Assembly (NCBI GenBank): GCA_020831845.1
Contig: JAFIFV010000130.1
Span: forward strand, 28,775 to 92,774
From: Ectothiorhodospiraceae bacterium
GTDB taxonomy: Bacteria > Pseudomonadota > Gammaproteobacteria > Nitrococcales > Aquisalimonadaceae
Length of the DNA stretch: 64,000 nucleotides
Reading direction: 5' to 3'
This document shows, piece by piece, positions 53,618 through 63,942 of this stretch. The notes under the pieces are model-generated. The model saw only the letters and a program-made list of their open reading frames with translations, did no database searches and had not been told where the DNA came from. How positions within the stretch are numbered: the stretch's first letter is position 1; every line of letters begins with the position of its first letter. The position numbers were made by a program, and so were the translations under genes.

Positions 53618-55704
53618 ACAACGCCCATTACGAGTTGCACGGCGGGGTGGCCGTTATCCGCCTGGACAACCCGCCCGTCAACGGCCTGGGGCACGCGCTG
53701 CGTCAGGGCATCGTGAGCGGCATCCGCAAAGCCGAGGCAGACGACAACGTCAAGGCCGTGGTCATCATCGGGTCCGACAAGGCGTTTTCCGGCGGTGCCG
53801 ACATCAAGGAGTTCGGCACGCCGAAAATGCTGGCAGAACCTACCCTGCATAGCGTCATCAACATGATCGAAACCACCGACAAACCGGTGGTTGCCGCCGT
53901 GGGCGGCACCTGCATGGGCGGCGGGCTGGAACTGGCGCTGGCCTGCCACTACCGGGTGGCCGACCCGAAGGCGCAAGTGGCGCTGCCGGAAGTGAAGCTG
54001 GGCTTGCTGCCTGGTGCGGGCGGCACCCAGCGCCTGCCCCGCGTGGTCGGTATCGAGGCGGCGCTGAACCTGATCGTGTCCGGCACCACGGTTCCCGCCG
54101 GCATGTTCATGGGCAGTCAGCTGTTCGACGAGTTCGTGCAGGAAGACCTGCTGGAAGGCGCCCTGGCCTTCGCCAACAAGGTGGTCAGCGAAAACATGCC
54201 GCTCAAGCGGATCCGCGACATGAAGGTGGAGCATCCGAAACCGGAAGCCTTTTTCATGTATGCCCGCAACGGCATCGGCGCCTTCGCCAAGAACTACCCG
54301 GCACCGCTGAAATGCCTGGAAGCGGTCAAGGCGTCTGTGGACAAGAAATTCGATGACGGCCTGAAGGTGGAACGCCAGCTCTTCGCTGAACTGATGCAGA
54401 CGCCGGAATCCGCCTCGCTGCGCCACGCTTTCTTCGCCGACCGCGCCACCTCCAAGATTCCCGACGTGGCCGAAGACACCCCCACCCGTGACATCAAGAG
54501 CGTCGGTGTGATCGGCGCCGGCACCATGGGCACGGGCATCAGCATCAACTTCCTCAACGCCGGCATTCCGGTGGTCCTGCTGGAGATGAAGCAGGAAGCC
54601 CTGGATCGCGGCGTGGAGAACATCCGCAAGGGCTACGAGGGCCGCGTCAAGAAGGGCAAGATGACCGAGGCCGAAGTGAAGCAGCGCATGGAGCTGGTCA
54701 CCCCGTCGCTCAGCTATGACGGCTTGAAGGACGTGGACCTGGTGATCGAGGCCGTGTTCGAGGACATGGGGGTGAAGGAGCAGGTATTCCGCACGCTGGA
54801 CGAAACCTGCAAGCCCGGCGCCATCCTTGCCAGCAACACCTCCACGCTTGACCTGAACAGGATCGCAAGCTTTACCAAGCGTCCGGAAGACGTCATCGGC
54901 CTGCACTTCTTCAGCCCGGCCAACGTGATGCGATTGCTGGAAGTGGTGCGCGGCGACAAGACCGCCAAGGATGTGCTGGCCACGGCCATGAAGCTGGCCA
55001 AGAAAATCAAGAAAACAGCAGTTGTTTCCGGTGTTTGCGACGGATTCATCGGAAACCGCATGATCGGTCGCTACCAGACCCAGGCCATGCTGATGCTGGA
55101 GGAAGGCGCCAGCCCGCAGCAGATCGACAAGGCCATCGAGAGGTTCGGCTTCGTCATGGGCCCGCTGCGCATGGCAGACCTCGCCGGCGGCGACATCGGC
55201 TGGGCGATCCGCAAGCGCCATTACGAAGAAAAGCCCGATATGAAGCGCATGATCATCGCAGATCGTCTGTGCGAGATGGGCCGCTTCGGCCAGAAGACCG
55301 GCGCCGGCTTCTACCGCTACGAACCGGGCCGCCGCGATGCGCTGCATGATCCGGAAGTCGACAAGGTGATCGAGGAATGCCGCAAGGAGGCCGGCATCAC
55401 CCCCCGCAGGATCAGCGACCAGGAAATCGTCGAGCGCTGCGTCTACGCCCTGGTCAATGAAGGCGCCCGTCTGCTGGAAGAAGGCATTGCCCAGCGGGCT
55501 TCGGACATCGACATGGTCTACCTCACCGGCTACGGCTTCCCGGTCTTCCGCGGCGGCCCGATGTTCTACGCCGACCAGGTGGGCCTGCTGAATGTCATGC
55601 GCTCCATGGAACAGTTCGCCCGCAACCCGATGGCGGACAGCAAATTCTGGGAGCCCGCCCCACTGCTGGCCAAGCTGGCCGAAGACGGCAAGACCTTCAA
55701 CTGA
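53614..55704 (+). CDS. Enoyl-CoA hydratase / 3-hydroxyacyl-CoA dehydrogenase fusion (FadB/FadJ type)
   Basis: 696 residues catalysing hydration of 2-enoyl-CoA and oxidation of the 3-hydroxyacyl-CoA. The N-terminal crotonase half has [21 protein letters not shown] and [19 protein letters not shown] (catalytic Glu residues). The dehydrogenase half opens [13 protein letters not shown] (NAD loop) and has [15 protein letters not shown] and a second C-terminal HAD segment. Size and order resemble the peroxisomal-type bifunctional enzymes more than FadB of E. coli. First gene of the cluster; GGGAG ribosome site. Confidence 0.93.
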   Translation: MNNAHYELHGGVAVIRLDNPPVNGLGHALRQGIVSGIRKAEADDNVKAVVIIGSDKAFSGGADIKEFGTPKMLAEPTLHSVINMIETTDKPVVAAVGGTCMGGGLELALACHYRVADPKAQVALPEVKLGLLPGAGGTQRLPRVVGIEAALNLIVSGTTVPAGMFMGSQLFDEFVQEDLLEGALAFANKVVSENMPLKRIRDMKVEHPKPEAFFMYARNGIGAFAKNYPAPLKCLEAVKASVDKKFDDGLKVERQLFAELMQTPESASLRHAFFADRATSKIPDVAEDTPTRDIKSVGVIGAGTMGTGISINFLNAGIPVVLLEMKQEALDRGVENIRKGYEGRVKKGKMTEAEVKQRMELVTPSLSYDGLKDVDLVIEAVFEDMGVKEQVFRTLDETCKPGAILASNTSTLDLNRIASFTKRPEDVIGLHFFSPANVMRLLEVVRGDKTAKDVLATAMKLAKKIKKTAVVSGVCDGFIGNRMIGRYQTQAMLMLEEGASPQQIDKAIERFGFVMGPLRMADLAGGDIGWAIRKRHYEEKPDMKRMIIADRLCEMGRFGQKTGAGFYRYEPGRRDALHDPEVDKVIEECRKEAGITPRRISDQEIVERCVYALVNEGARLLEEGIAQRASDIDMVYLTGYGFPVFRGGPMFYADQVGLLNVMRSMEQFARNPMADSKFWEPAPLLAKLAEDGKTFN

Positions 55705-55753
55705 ACACATTCGACGGAGCGGGAGCTGACGCTCCATCGACCAGGAGACTGAC

Positions 55754-56932
55754 ATGACCGACGTAGTGATCGTATCCACCGCACGCACGCCCCTGGCGAA
55801 ATCCTGGCGCGGCGGCTTCAACATGACCCACAGCGCCACCCTGGCCGGCCATGCCATCCAGCATGCTGTCGAGCGCGCCGGCGTAGAAGGCGGCGAAATC
55901 GACGACGTGATCATGGGATGTGCCCTGCCCGAGGGTTCGGCCGGCAACGACGTCGCCCGCATGGGTGCCATCCGCGCCGGATTGCCTGTGGACGTGGCAG
56001 GTGTCACCGTGAACCGATTCTGTTCCTCGGGCCTGCAGGCCATCGCCATGGCGGCCCAGCACATCATTGTCGACAAGGCACCGATCATGGTGGCCGGCGG
56101 CGTGGAATCCATTTCCACGGTGCAGGCCAACGTGAACACCAACTACATGCAGGAAGAGTGGCTGGCGAAGAACAAGCCGGAGCTCTACTGGAGCATGCTG
56201 CAGACTGCGGAGACGGTCGCCAAGCGCTACAACATTCCCAAGGATGCGCAGGACGAGTACGGCGTGCGCAGCCAGCAGCGGGCCGCCGCCGCGCGCGAGG
56301 CCGGGAAGTTCAAGGACGAGATCGTACCGATGACCACCATCATGGGCACGGCAGACAAGTCCACCGGAGCGCTGGGCACGAAGGAAGTCACCGTCTCGGA
56401 AGACGAAGGGATCCGCCCCGACACCTCGCTGGAAGGCGTACAGAAGATCCGCTCGGCCATGCCCGGCGGCGTCATCACCGCGGGCAACGCCAGCCAGTTC
56501 TCCGATGGCGCCTCCGCCTGCGTGCTGATGAGCGCGGAAGAAGCCCAGAAGCGCAACCTGCAACCGCTGGGAATCTTCCGCGGCTTCGCCGTGGCCGGCT
56601 GCGAGCCGGATGAAATGGGCATCGGGCCGGTCTACGCGGTACCCAAACTGCTGAAGCGCCACGGCCTCACTGTGGACGATATCGATCTGTGGGAACTGAA
56701 CGAAGCCTTCGCGGTGCAGGTGCTGTACTGCCGCGACAAGCTGGGCATTCCCGACGAGCGCCTGAACGTCAACGGCGGTGCCATCGCGGTGGGCCACCCC
56801 TATGGCGTCACCGGCGCCCGTCTGACCGGCCATGCGCTGATCGAAGGCAAGCGCCGCAACGCCAGATACGTTGTGGTGACCATGTGCGTGGGCACCGGCA
56901 TGGGCGCGGCTGGCCTGTTCGAAGTGGTGTAA
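55754..56932 (+). CDS. fadA: Acetyl-CoA acyltransferase (3-ketoacyl-CoA thiolase)
   Basis: 392 residues, thiolase class. Cleaves 3-ketoacyl-CoA with CoA to acetyl-CoA and a shorter acyl-CoA. Nucleophile Cys90 in [32 protein letters not shown] carries the catalytic His; and [11 protein letters not shown] the second Cys. AGGAGACTGAC precedes the ATG. It is 49 bases after the fusion protein and forms the classical FadBA pair; its context makes degradation more likely than synthesis. Confidence 0.94.
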   Translation: MTDVVIVSTARTPLAKSWRGGFNMTHSATLAGHAIQHAVERAGVEGGEIDDVIMGCALPEGSAGNDVARMGAIRAGLPVDVAGVTVNRFCSSGLQAIAMAAQHIIVDKAPIMVAGGVESISTVQANVNTNYMQEEWLAKNKPELYWSMLQTAETVAKRYNIPKDAQDEYGVRSQQRAAAAREAGKFKDEIVPMTTIMGTADKSTGALGTKEVTVSEDEGIRPDTSLEGVQKIRSAMPGGVITAGNASQFSDGASACVLMSAEEAQKRNLQPLGIFRGFAVAGCEPDEMGIGPVYAVPKLLKRHGLTVDDIDLWELNEAFAVQVLYCRDKLGIPDERLNVNGGAIAVGHPYGVTGARLTGHALIEGKRRNARYVVVTMCVGTGMGAAGLFEVV

Positions 56933-56940
56933 CGCACTGA

Positions 56941-56975
56941 CCGACAGGCTCCGGCCAGGCGCCGGGGCCTGTCGG
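56941..56975 (+). terminator. Strong stem-loop after fadA
   Basis: CCGACAGGC (56941-56949) pairs perfectly with GCCTGTCGG (56967-56975), and inside CCGGC pairs with GCCGG, giving a 15-bp stem with one T/G wobble and a 5-base loop. There is no T-tract, so it may attenuate or process the transcript rather than end it. Confidence 0.45.
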
Positions 56976-57030
56976 TTCCGAACCATTCAAGTCCACCGGC
57001 CGATGACGGCCAACACATAGGTAGCGAGCA

Positions 57031-58839
57031 ATGCCCGATTACAAAGCCCCCTTGCGCGATATCCGGTTCGTGCGTGATGAACTGCTGGGTTACGAAGACC
57101 ATTACGCCAACCTGCCGGGGGCGGAAGACGCCACACCGGACATGGTCAAGGCCATCCTGGAGGAAGGCGCAAAGTTCGCCGAACAGGTGCTGGCGCCGCT
57201 GAATCTGAGCGGTGACCAGGAAGGCTGCACCCGCACTGACGACGGCGAAGTGCGAACCCCCAAGGGGTTCAAGGAAGCCTACCAGCAGTACGTGGAAGGC
57301 GGCTGGCCCGGCCTGTCCCAATCGCCGGAACACGGTGGCCAGGGGTTGCCGGAATCCCTGGGCCTGTCCATCGGCGAGATGATCGGCCAGGCCAACTGGT
57401 CCTGGAGCATGTACCAGGGCCTGTCCCAGGGCGCCAAACGCACCATCAACGCCCACGGAACCGAAGTGCAGCAGCAGGTCTACCTGCCGAAGCTGGTTTC
57501 CGGCGAATGGACCGGCACCATGTGCCTGACCGAACCCCACTGCGGCTCCGACCTCGGCATGCTGCGCACCAAGGCCGAACCCCAGGCCGATGGCAGCTAC
57601 CGGATATCCGGTACGAAGATCTTCATCTCCTCCGGCGAACACGATATGGCCGAGAACATCGTCCACATCGTGCTGGCCCGGCTGCCTGACGCGCCGGCCG
57701 GAACCAAGGGCATTTCGCTGTTCATCGTGCCCAAGTTCCTGCCCGACGCCAACGGCGAGGCAGGCGAGCGCAACGCCCTGGTGTGCGGCGCGCTGGAACA
57801 CAAGATGGGCATCCATGGCAACGCCACCTGCGTGATGAACTTCGACAGCGCCACCGGCTTCCTGATCGGCCCGCCGAACAAGGGCCTGAACTGCATGTTC
57901 ACCTTCATGAACGTGGCCCGCATCGGCACCGCCATGCAAGGTCTTGCCCATGCGGAACGGGCTTTCCAGGGTGCCATGAGCTACGCCCGCGAACGTCTGC
58001 AGATGCGCTCCCTCAGCGGCCCGAAACACCCGGAGAAGCCGGCAGACCCGATCATCGTCCACCCGGACGTGCGTCGCATGCTGCTGACCACGAAGGCCTT
58101 CGCCGAAGGCGGCCGGGCACTGATGTATTTCTGCAGCAAGCAAAGCGACATCGCCTCCCGCTCGAACGATGAAGCCCAGCGGCAGGAGGCCGAATCGCTG
58201 CTCGCCCTGCTCACCCCCATCGCCAAGGGCTTTCTGACTGAAACCGGATTCGAAGCAGCGTACCTGGGAATGCAGGTCTACGGCGGTCACGGCTACATCG
58301 CCGAATGGGGCATGGAGCAGAATCTGCGCGACGCCCGCATCTCGACGCTCTACGAGGGCACCACCGGCATACAGGCGCTGGACCTGATCGGGCGCAAGGT
58401 GCTGGGCAGCCAGGGTGAGACGCTGAAGGCCTTCACCCGCATCGTGCACCGCTTCTGCAAGGCAAACGCCGAGAACGAAGCCGTCGCCGATCTTGTCAAG
58501 CAGTTGGCGACCCTGAACAAGGAATGGGGCGAAGTCACCATGAAGCTCGGCATGGCGGGCATGCAGAACCCGGAGGAAGTGGGCGCAGCGGCCGTGGACT
58601 ACCTGATGTACGCCGGCTACGTGACGCTGGCCTACTTCTGGGCCGATTCCGCCCGCGTGGCCGCCGAAAAGCTGGCCGCCGGCACCAGCGAGGAAAATTT
58701 CTACCGCGGCAAACTGCACACGGCGAAGTTCTACTTCCAGCGCATCCTGCCGCGTACCCGCAGCCATCTGGCAGCGATGGAAGCAGGCAGGGGCAGCCTG
58801 ATGGACATCGAAGAAGGCGAGTTTCTGGCCGAGGGGTAA
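57031..58839 (+). CDS. Acyl-CoA dehydrogenase (long form with C-terminal extension)
   Basis: FAD enzyme making the 2,3-double bond in acyl-CoA, first step of beta-oxidation. 602 residues, the long form common in gammaproteobacterial fad clusters, not the FadE of E. coli (about 814). [20 protein letters not shown] is the substrate-binding middle segment; [21 protein letters not shown] and [18 protein letters not shown] carry the catalytic Glu region. The extension after 480 is typical of this subgroup. Its ribosome site is weak. Confidence 0.93.
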   Translation: MPDYKAPLRDIRFVRDELLGYEDHYANLPGAEDATPDMVKAILEEGAKFAEQVLAPLNLSGDQEGCTRTDDGEVRTPKGFKEAYQQYVEGGWPGLSQSPEHGGQGLPESLGLSIGEMIGQANWSWSMYQGLSQGAKRTINAHGTEVQQQVYLPKLVSGEWTGTMCLTEPHCGSDLGMLRTKAEPQADGSYRISGTKIFISSGEHDMAENIVHIVLARLPDAPAGTKGISLFIVPKFLPDANGEAGERNALVCGALEHKMGIHGNATCVMNFDSATGFLIGPPNKGLNCMFTFMNVARIGTAMQGLAHAERAFQGAMSYARERLQMRSLSGPKHPEKPADPIIVHPDVRRMLLTTKAFAEGGRALMYFCSKQSDIASRSNDEAQRQEAESLLALLTPIAKGFLTETGFEAAYLGMQVYGGHGYIAEWGMEQNLRDARISTLYEGTTGIQALDLIGRKVLGSQGETLKAFTRIVHRFCKANAENEAVADLVKQLATLNKEWGEVTMKLGMAGMQNPEEVGAAAVDYLMYAGYVTLAYFWADSARVAAEKLAAGTSEENFYRGKLHTAKFYFQRILPRTRSHLAAMEAGRGSLMDIEEGEFLAEG

Positions 58840-58840
58840 T

Positions 58841-58879
58841 CCACGGTGGCGCCATCCTTCGCGGATGGCGCCACCGTGG
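58841..58879. repeat. Perfect 17-bp inverted repeat between acyl-CoA dehydrogenase and fadD
   Basis: The 17-base arms 58841-58857 and 58863-58879 are exact complements around the 5-base loop TTCGC. It begins one base after the stop codon's neighbouring T. A second, weaker hairpin (58878-58900: GGTACAAA / TTTGTGCC with one wobble) shares its last two bases, so the two structures compete slightly. No T-tract. Likely stabilises or attenuates the message. Confidence 0.6.
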
Positions 58880-59009
58880 TACAAAAATCGTATTTGTGCC
58901 ATAAAGGAGCGTAGACGCTTTCGCGGCAGACATGCCGCAGCCGCGCTCTCTGGAGTCTGCTGCAACGGCGGCTCTGTTCACTTATGGATTTGTGCAGGAG
59001 GAGAAGTCC

Positions 59010-60764
59010 ATGGCGGATGCCAACACCGAGACCAACAACAGCGGCGCAGACGGCTTCGAAGCCTACGATGCGCGCCCCTGGCTGAAATATTACCCCGAGG
59101 GCAGCAACGCGGACCTTGGGGACCTCGGCTACAGCAGTTTTGCGGATATCGTCCGCCAGGCCAGTGCCGCCCACGCGGACAAACCGGCGTTCACCACCTG
59201 CCTGCCCACCGGCACCACCGGGACGCTCACGTTCGCCCAGGTGGACCGGATGTCCGACGAATTCGCCGCCTACCTGCGTCAGGAGATCGGCCTGAGCAAG
59301 GGTGACCGGGTGGCCATCCAGAGCCCAAACTGCCTGGCCTATCCCATTTTCCTGTTCGGCGCCGCCAAGGCCGGCTGCGTGATCGTCAACATCAACCCGC
59401 TTTACACCGTGCCGGAAATCGATCATGCCCTGAACGACTCCGGGGCCCGGTTGCTGGTGATGATCGACATGTTCGCCGACAAGCTGCCGCAGGTCGTGCC
59501 GAAGAGCAAGGTGGAGCATGTGCTGGTCCATAGCGTGGCGGATTTCTTCCCGGCGGCCCGCAAGTTCCTGGTCAAGACCGTCCAGAAACTGAAAAAAATG
59601 GTGCCCAAAAACACACAGCCGTCCCTGCCGTTCACGCGCGCGCTCCAGCTCGGCGCCGCGCAGATGGACAAGGGCAATGCCGTTTCCGCCGAGGAGGTGG
59701 GCCTGGACGACTTGCTGGCACTGCAATACACCGGCGGCACCACCGGCCGCTCCAAGGGCGCCATGCTCACCCACCGGAACCTGGTGGCCAACGTCGCGCA
59801 ATCCTACAACAACCTGGAGCGCTACCTGCCGGACAACCGCACGGCGATGACCGCCCTGCCCATGTACCACATCTTCGCCATGGGCGTGAGCGGCATCTTC
59901 TACAGCGTGGGCGGCCACAATGTGCTGATTCCGTCACCACGACCGGTCGCCAACCTGAAACCGGCCTTCGAGAAATTCGATATCACCTTCTTCTCGGGGG
60001 TTAACACCCTCTTCGCCGGCCTGCTGGCGGAAGACTGGTTCCGCGAGAACCCGCCGAAGAACCTGGGTATTACCATCGGCGGCGGCACCGCGGTGCAGGT
60101 GCCGGTGGCCGAGCGCTGGGAAAAGGTGGTGGGCTACCCCGTTCTCCAGGCCTACGGACTGACCGAAACCAGCCCCGGCGTGACCACCAACCCGATCGAG
60201 AACAACCGCCTGGGCAGCATCGGTGTGCCTTACGCCAGTACCTGCATCCGGATCGTCGACGAGGACGGCAAGGCGGTACCGGTGGGCGAACCGGGCGAAT
60301 TGATCGTCAAGGGCCCCCAGGTGATGAAGGGCTACTGGGAGCGCCCCGACGCCACCGCGGAAGCGATGACCGATGGCTGGTTCCATACCGGCGACGTGGC
60401 CCGCATGGACGAGGACGGCTTCCTCTACATCGTGGACCGCAAGAAGGACATGGTGAACGTATCCGGCTTCAACGTTTACCCCAACGAGGTGGAGGAAGTC
60501 ATTGCACAGCATCCGGGCGTTGCCTCCGCCGGCGTCATCGGCGTACCCGACGAGGCCTCCGGAGAAGCGGTGCGTGCCTACGTGGTGAAAAGCGACGAAG
60601 CGCTGACCGAAGAGGCGATCCGCGAGCACTGCAAGCAGTACCTGACCAACTACAAGGTGCCGAAGCAGATCGTCTTCCGGAAGGAACTGCCGATGACACC
60701 GGTGGGCAAGGTCCTGCGGAAGGACCTGCGCGCCGAAGCGGAAAAGGAAACCGGGAAGGCCTGA
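59010..60764 (+). CDS. fadD: Long-chain-fatty-acid-CoA ligase, copy 1
   Basis: Activates fatty acids with ATP and CoA. 584 residues from ATG 59010, chosen for AGGAGGAGAAG directly upstream; the frame extends 26 codons further without homology. Signature LQYTGGTTGRSKGAMLTHRN (AMP-binding), YGLTETSPGVTTNP, and the hinge DRKKDMVNVSGFNVYPNEVEE followed by the C-terminal Lys in MTPVGKVLRKDLR. Membrane-associated. About 60% alike in pattern to the second copy at 61280, like fadD1/fadD2 pairs of pseudomonads. Confidence 0.94.
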   Translation: MADANTETNNSGADGFEAYDARPWLKYYPEGSNADLGDLGYSSFADIVRQASAAHADKPAFTTCLPTGTTGTLTFAQVDRMSDEFAAYLRQEIGLSKGDRVAIQSPNCLAYPIFLFGAAKAGCVIVNINPLYTVPEIDHALNDSGARLLVMIDMFADKLPQVVPKSKVEHVLVHSVADFFPAARKFLVKTVQKLKKMVPKNTQPSLPFTRALQLGAAQMDKGNAVSAEEVGLDDLLALQYTGGTTGRSKGAMLTHRNLVANVAQSYNNLERYLPDNRTAMTALPMYHIFAMGVSGIFYSVGGHNVLIPSPRPVANLKPAFEKFDITFFSGVNTLFAGLLAEDWFRENPPKNLGITIGGGTAVQVPVAERWEKVVGYPVLQAYGLTETSPGVTTNPIENNRLGSIGVPYASTCIRIVDEDGKAVPVGEPGELIVKGPQVMKGYWERPDATAEAMTDGWFHTGDVARMDEDGFLYIVDRKKDMVNVSGFNVYPNEVEEVIAQHPGVASAGVIGVPDEASGEAVRAYVVKSDEALTEEAIREHCKQYLTNYKVPKQIVFRKELPMTPVGKVLRKDLRAEAEKETGKA

Positions 60765-60848
60765 GCCGCCCCATAAAACGCTGAAACCGCCGGCGGCCGG
60801 ATCTTCCCGGCCACCGGCGATCAGCACCCATGACCCCAGGAGAAAAGC

Positions 60849-61145
60849 ATGAGCGTTGCCGGCACATGGAAACTGACAATGCAGACCCCCTTTGGCGTGC
60901 AGACGCCGACACTGGAACTGCGCGAGGAGAATGGCGCGTACACGGGCGAACTGGATGGCGCCTCAGGCAAATCCGAACTCGAGAATCTCTCGGTCTCCGG
61001 TAACGACCTGAGCTTCGACGCGCAGGTCGCCACGCCGATGGGCAAGTTCAAGATCGGATTCTCGGCGACCGTCAACGGCGATACGATGTCGGGCAAGTTC
61101 AAAACCATGATGGGTTCCACCGATTTCACCGGCGAGCGCCAGTAG
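60849..61145 (+). CDS. Small calycin-like protein between the two fadD genes
   Basis: 98 residues with AGGAG ribosome site. Regular short strands, opening VAGTWKLTMQTPFGVQTPTLEL and running through YTGELDGASGKSELENL and FKIGFSATVNGDTMSGKFKTM to TDFTGER, resembling a small beta-barrel of the calycin/lipocalin-like type with a GxW near the start. No signal peptide and no cysteines. Such barrels often bind lipids, so a role in handling fatty acyl groups is plausible from context only. No homologue is named with confidence. Confidence 0.65.
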   Translation: MSVAGTWKLTMQTPFGVQTPTLELREENGAYTGELDGASGKSELENLSVSGNDLSFDAQVATPMGKFKIGFSATVNGDTMSGKFKTMMGSTDFTGERQ

Positions 61146-61169
61146 GCTCTGAACAGCAGGGTGGTTGAA

Positions 61170-61185
61170 CGCGCATGGATGCGCG
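61170..61185. promoter_or_regulatory. Palindrome upstream of the second fadD
   Basis: CGCGCAT-GG-ATGCGCG is a perfect 7-bp palindrome. A GTGCGT/ACGCAC pair (61189-61194 / 61206-61211) and a CGCGATA direct repeat follow in the same 134-base gap. This could control the second fadD separately, or be a message structure. Confidence 0.35.
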
Positions 61186-61279
61186 ATAGTGCGTCAAGGA
61201 CGACCACGCACGCGATAATGAAAAACGATCAGGGCGGCGCCGCGAGAGCGTACCAGCTGATCATCCCCGGAGGATGAAG

Positions 61280-63016
61280 ATGAATTCCCCACAGGCCTTC
61301 TACGACGCCCGTCCCTGGACGCGGCAATACCACGCCAGCCAGACCGAGACCAGCGCGGAGCAGTTCCGCAGCCTGCCGGCCATGCTGGTGGAGAGCGCCC
61401 GCCGCTTTGACAAGCAGAAGGCCTTTACCACCTGCACGGCCAACGGCATGAACGGCAGGCTGACCTTCGCGCAGGTGGAAGAGGCGTCCGATGCCTTCGC
61501 CATTTATCTGCGGGAGCACCTGGGCGTCGCCCCCGGAACGCGGGTTGCCGTGCAGATGCCGAACTGCCTGAGCTATCCGATCGCCGCTTTCGGGGTGCTC
61601 AAGGCCGGTTGCGTTCTGGTCAATGTGAACCCCCTCTATACCGCCCCGGAAATGGAGAAGCAGTTCGTCGACAGCGGCGCTGAAGTGCTGGTGATCATCG
61701 ACATGTTCGTGGACAAGCTCACCGACATCCTGCCGCGGACACCGGTGAAGCATGTGATCACCACCACCATTGGCCTCCTCTTTCCGCCGGTGGTCCGTCA
61801 GATCCTGTTTCTGGTACAGAAGTACTGGAGCCGGATGATCCCGGAATGCAAGGTGGCCGCCACGCCGATGATGGAAGCGCTGGATACCGGCCGACGACTG
61901 CGCACGGAGAAAAACATTGACCCCTCGGCCTACTGGCAGGACATCGAGCCGTCCGACCTGGCCTTGCTGCAGTACACCGGTGGCACCACCGGCGTGGCCA
62001 AGGGTGCCATGCTGACCCATGGCAACCTGCTGACCAACATGCAGCAGATCGAAAGCATGGGTCGTTCGCACACCGAGGACGGCAAGGAATGCATCCTGAC
62101 CGCCCTGCCCCTCTACCACGTCTTCGCGTTCACCGCGAACCTGCTGGCGTTCTACCGGATTGGCGGTCACAACATCCTGGTGCCGAGCCCCCGGCCCATC
62201 CAGAACCTGCAACGGGCAATACAGAACTACCCGATCACCTGGATCACCGGCGTCAACACACTGTTCAACGCCCTGCTGAACGAGGAGTGGTTTACCGTCT
62301 ACCCGCCGGCGCACCTGAAGGCATCGATCGCCGGGGGCACGGCGCTGCACAGTTCGGTGGCCAAGCGTTGGCGAGAGGCCACCGGCACGCCGATATCCGA
62401 AGGCTATGGCCTTACCGAGACCTCACCGCTGGTCACGTTCAATCCGCTTGACACCGAACCCCGTCCCGGCAGCATCGGCATTCCGGTGCCGGAGACCGAA
62501 GTGCGCCTGGTGGATGCGGACGGCAACCCGGTTGCGCCGGGCGAGCCCGGCGAGCTGATCGTGCGCGGACCGCAGGTCATGGCCGGCTACTGGGAAAAGC
62601 CGGAGGAAACCGGAAAAACGCTGAAGGACGGCTGGCTGTACACCGGCGATATCGCGGTGATGGACGACGACGGCTATCTGCGCATCGTCGACCGCAAGAA
62701 GGACATGATCCTGGTCAGCGGCTTCAACGTCTATCCGAACGAGGTGGAGGACTGCATCAGCAAGATGGACCCAGTGCATGAAGTTGCCGTCATCGGCGTG
62801 CCGGACAAGGACACCGGCGAGGCCGTCCGCGCGTACATCATCAAGCGCGGCGAGGTTACCGCGGAGGACGTGCGCAAACACTGCCAGAACGCCCTCGCCC
62901 GGTACAAGGTGCCGAAGCAGATCGAATTCCGCGACGAACTTCCCACCACGCCCATCGGCAAGGTGCTGCGCAAGGATCTCCGCGCGGAATACATGCACCA
63001 GCACGGCCAACAGTAG
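61280..63016 (+). CDS. fadD: Long-chain-fatty-acid-CoA ligase, copy 2
   Basis: 578 residues. Two ATGs (61274 and 61280) are in frame; the second is chosen because GGAGG at 61269-61273 would touch the first. Signature LQYTGGTTGVAKGAMLTHGN, YGLTETSPLVTFNP and DRKKDMILVSGFNVYPNEVED, with the C-terminal Lys in TTPIGKVLRKDLR. Paralogue of the gene at 59010; different chain-length preference is the usual reason for such pairs. Followed at 30 bases by the symporter gene. Confidence 0.94.
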   Translation: MNSPQAFYDARPWTRQYHASQTETSAEQFRSLPAMLVESARRFDKQKAFTTCTANGMNGRLTFAQVEEASDAFAIYLREHLGVAPGTRVAVQMPNCLSYPIAAFGVLKAGCVLVNVNPLYTAPEMEKQFVDSGAEVLVIIDMFVDKLTDILPRTPVKHVITTTIGLLFPPVVRQILFLVQKYWSRMIPECKVAATPMMEALDTGRRLRTEKNIDPSAYWQDIEPSDLALLQYTGGTTGVAKGAMLTHGNLLTNMQQIESMGRSHTEDGKECILTALPLYHVFAFTANLLAFYRIGGHNILVPSPRPIQNLQRAIQNYPITWITGVNTLFNALLNEEWFTVYPPAHLKASIAGGTALHSSVAKRWREATGTPISEGYGLTETSPLVTFNPLDTEPRPGSIGIPVPETEVRLVDADGNPVAPGEPGELIVRGPQVMAGYWEKPEETGKTLKDGWLYTGDIAVMDDDGYLRIVDRKKDMILVSGFNVYPNEVEDCISKMDPVHEVAVIGVPDKDTGEAVRAYIIKRGEVTAEDVRKHCQNALARYKVPKQIEFRDELPTTPIGKVLRKDLRAEYMHQHGQQ

Positions 63017-63045
63017 ACGAATAACAACGACACGGAGCTGCCATC

Positions 63046-63942
63046 ATGCTGACCCCCGCCCAGGAAGCCCTGCTGGCCGTGATGATGATCGTCATCATGT
63101 TCGGAATGGGTTCGTCGCTCACGTTCAAGGATTTCCGCATGGCCATGCGTCACCCGCAGGCTGTGCTGATCGGTTTTGCCTCGCAATACCTGTTCATGCC
63201 GCTGATCGCATTCACGTTGGCCAAGGTACTGGGCTTGTCCACCGTGCATACCGTGAGCCTGGTGCTGATGGGTTGCGTGCCAGGCGGAACCACATCCAAC
63301 ATCTTCGCGTACTTCTCGCGCAGCCTGCTCAGCCTGAGCATCATGATGACCGTCTGCTCGACGCTGGCGGCGGTCATTATGGTGCCGGTGATCCTCAGCC
63401 TGTACACGGGTGACGTGGATGCCCAGTTCCGGGTGCCCCCGGAGAACGTCGCATCGCTGCTGTTCGTGCTGCTGATACCCACCCTCATCGGCATGTGGCT
63501 GCGCAAGGCGAACGCCAACGCCGGCGCGGTGAGCGAACTGGTGGGAGGCATACTGGGACTGCTGGTGATCATCTACCTGCTGGTCACCTGGCTGCCCGGC
63601 GGCATGCCGCTGCTGCGGGAGACCGGCTGGGAAATCTATGTCGCCGTGATCGGGCTGGGGCTGTGCGGCTTCTTCATCGGCTACTGGTTCGCCCGGGCCA
63701 CTGGCCTGAATCGCGTCAAGGCGCGGACGGTTTCGCTGGAGACCGGCATCCAGAACGGTCCGCTGGCATTCCTCATCGTGGCCATCACCTTCAGCGGATC
63801 GCTGCAGGAGGAGATGCTGATGATTCCGGTGTTGTACTCGGTGTTCATCGTCATCACTTCCAGCTTTGTCACCATCTACTATCGCGGCCGCAACATCCGT
63901 GATGAACTGTTGAGAGACCAGGCCAAGGTGGAACCCGCCTGA
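63046..63942 (+). CDS. Bile-acid:sodium symporter family transporter (BASS)
   Basis: 298 residues with about nine membrane helices. The family segments FGMGSSLTFKDFRMAMRHPQAVLIG, VLMGCVPGGTTSNIFAYFSRS and ETGIQNGPLAFLIVAITF match the sodium-site helices of BASS proteins. Imports an organic acid with Na+; bacterial substrates include pantoate-like and other carboxylates. Its place after two acyl-CoA ligases hints at an aliphatic or aromatic acid, which is inference. GGAG ribosome site. The final 58 bases of the window show no gene. Confidence 0.9.
   Translation: MLTPAQEALLAVMMIVIMFGMGSSLTFKDFRMAMRHPQAVLIGFASQYLFMPLIAFTLAKVLGLSTVHTVSLVLMGCVPGGTTSNIFAYFSRSLLSLSIMMTVCSTLAAVIMVPVILSLYTGDVDAQFRVPPENVASLLFVLLIPTLIGMWLRKANANAGAVSELVGGILGLLVIIYLLVTWLPGGMPLLRETGWEIYVAVIGLGLCGFFIGYWFARATGLNRVKARTVSLETGIQNGPLAFLIVAITFSGSLQEEMLMIPVLYSVFIVITSSFVTIYYRGRNIRDELLRDQAKVEPA

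Noticed and set aside
53506..56142. 878-codon minus-strand frame opposite the fad genes
   Set aside because: His/Gly/Val-rich shadow composition with no domain; the plus-strand enzymes are unambiguous.
58932..59009. Earlier start for the first fadD
   Set aside because: No ribosome site and no homology; AGGAGGAG sits just before ATG 59010.
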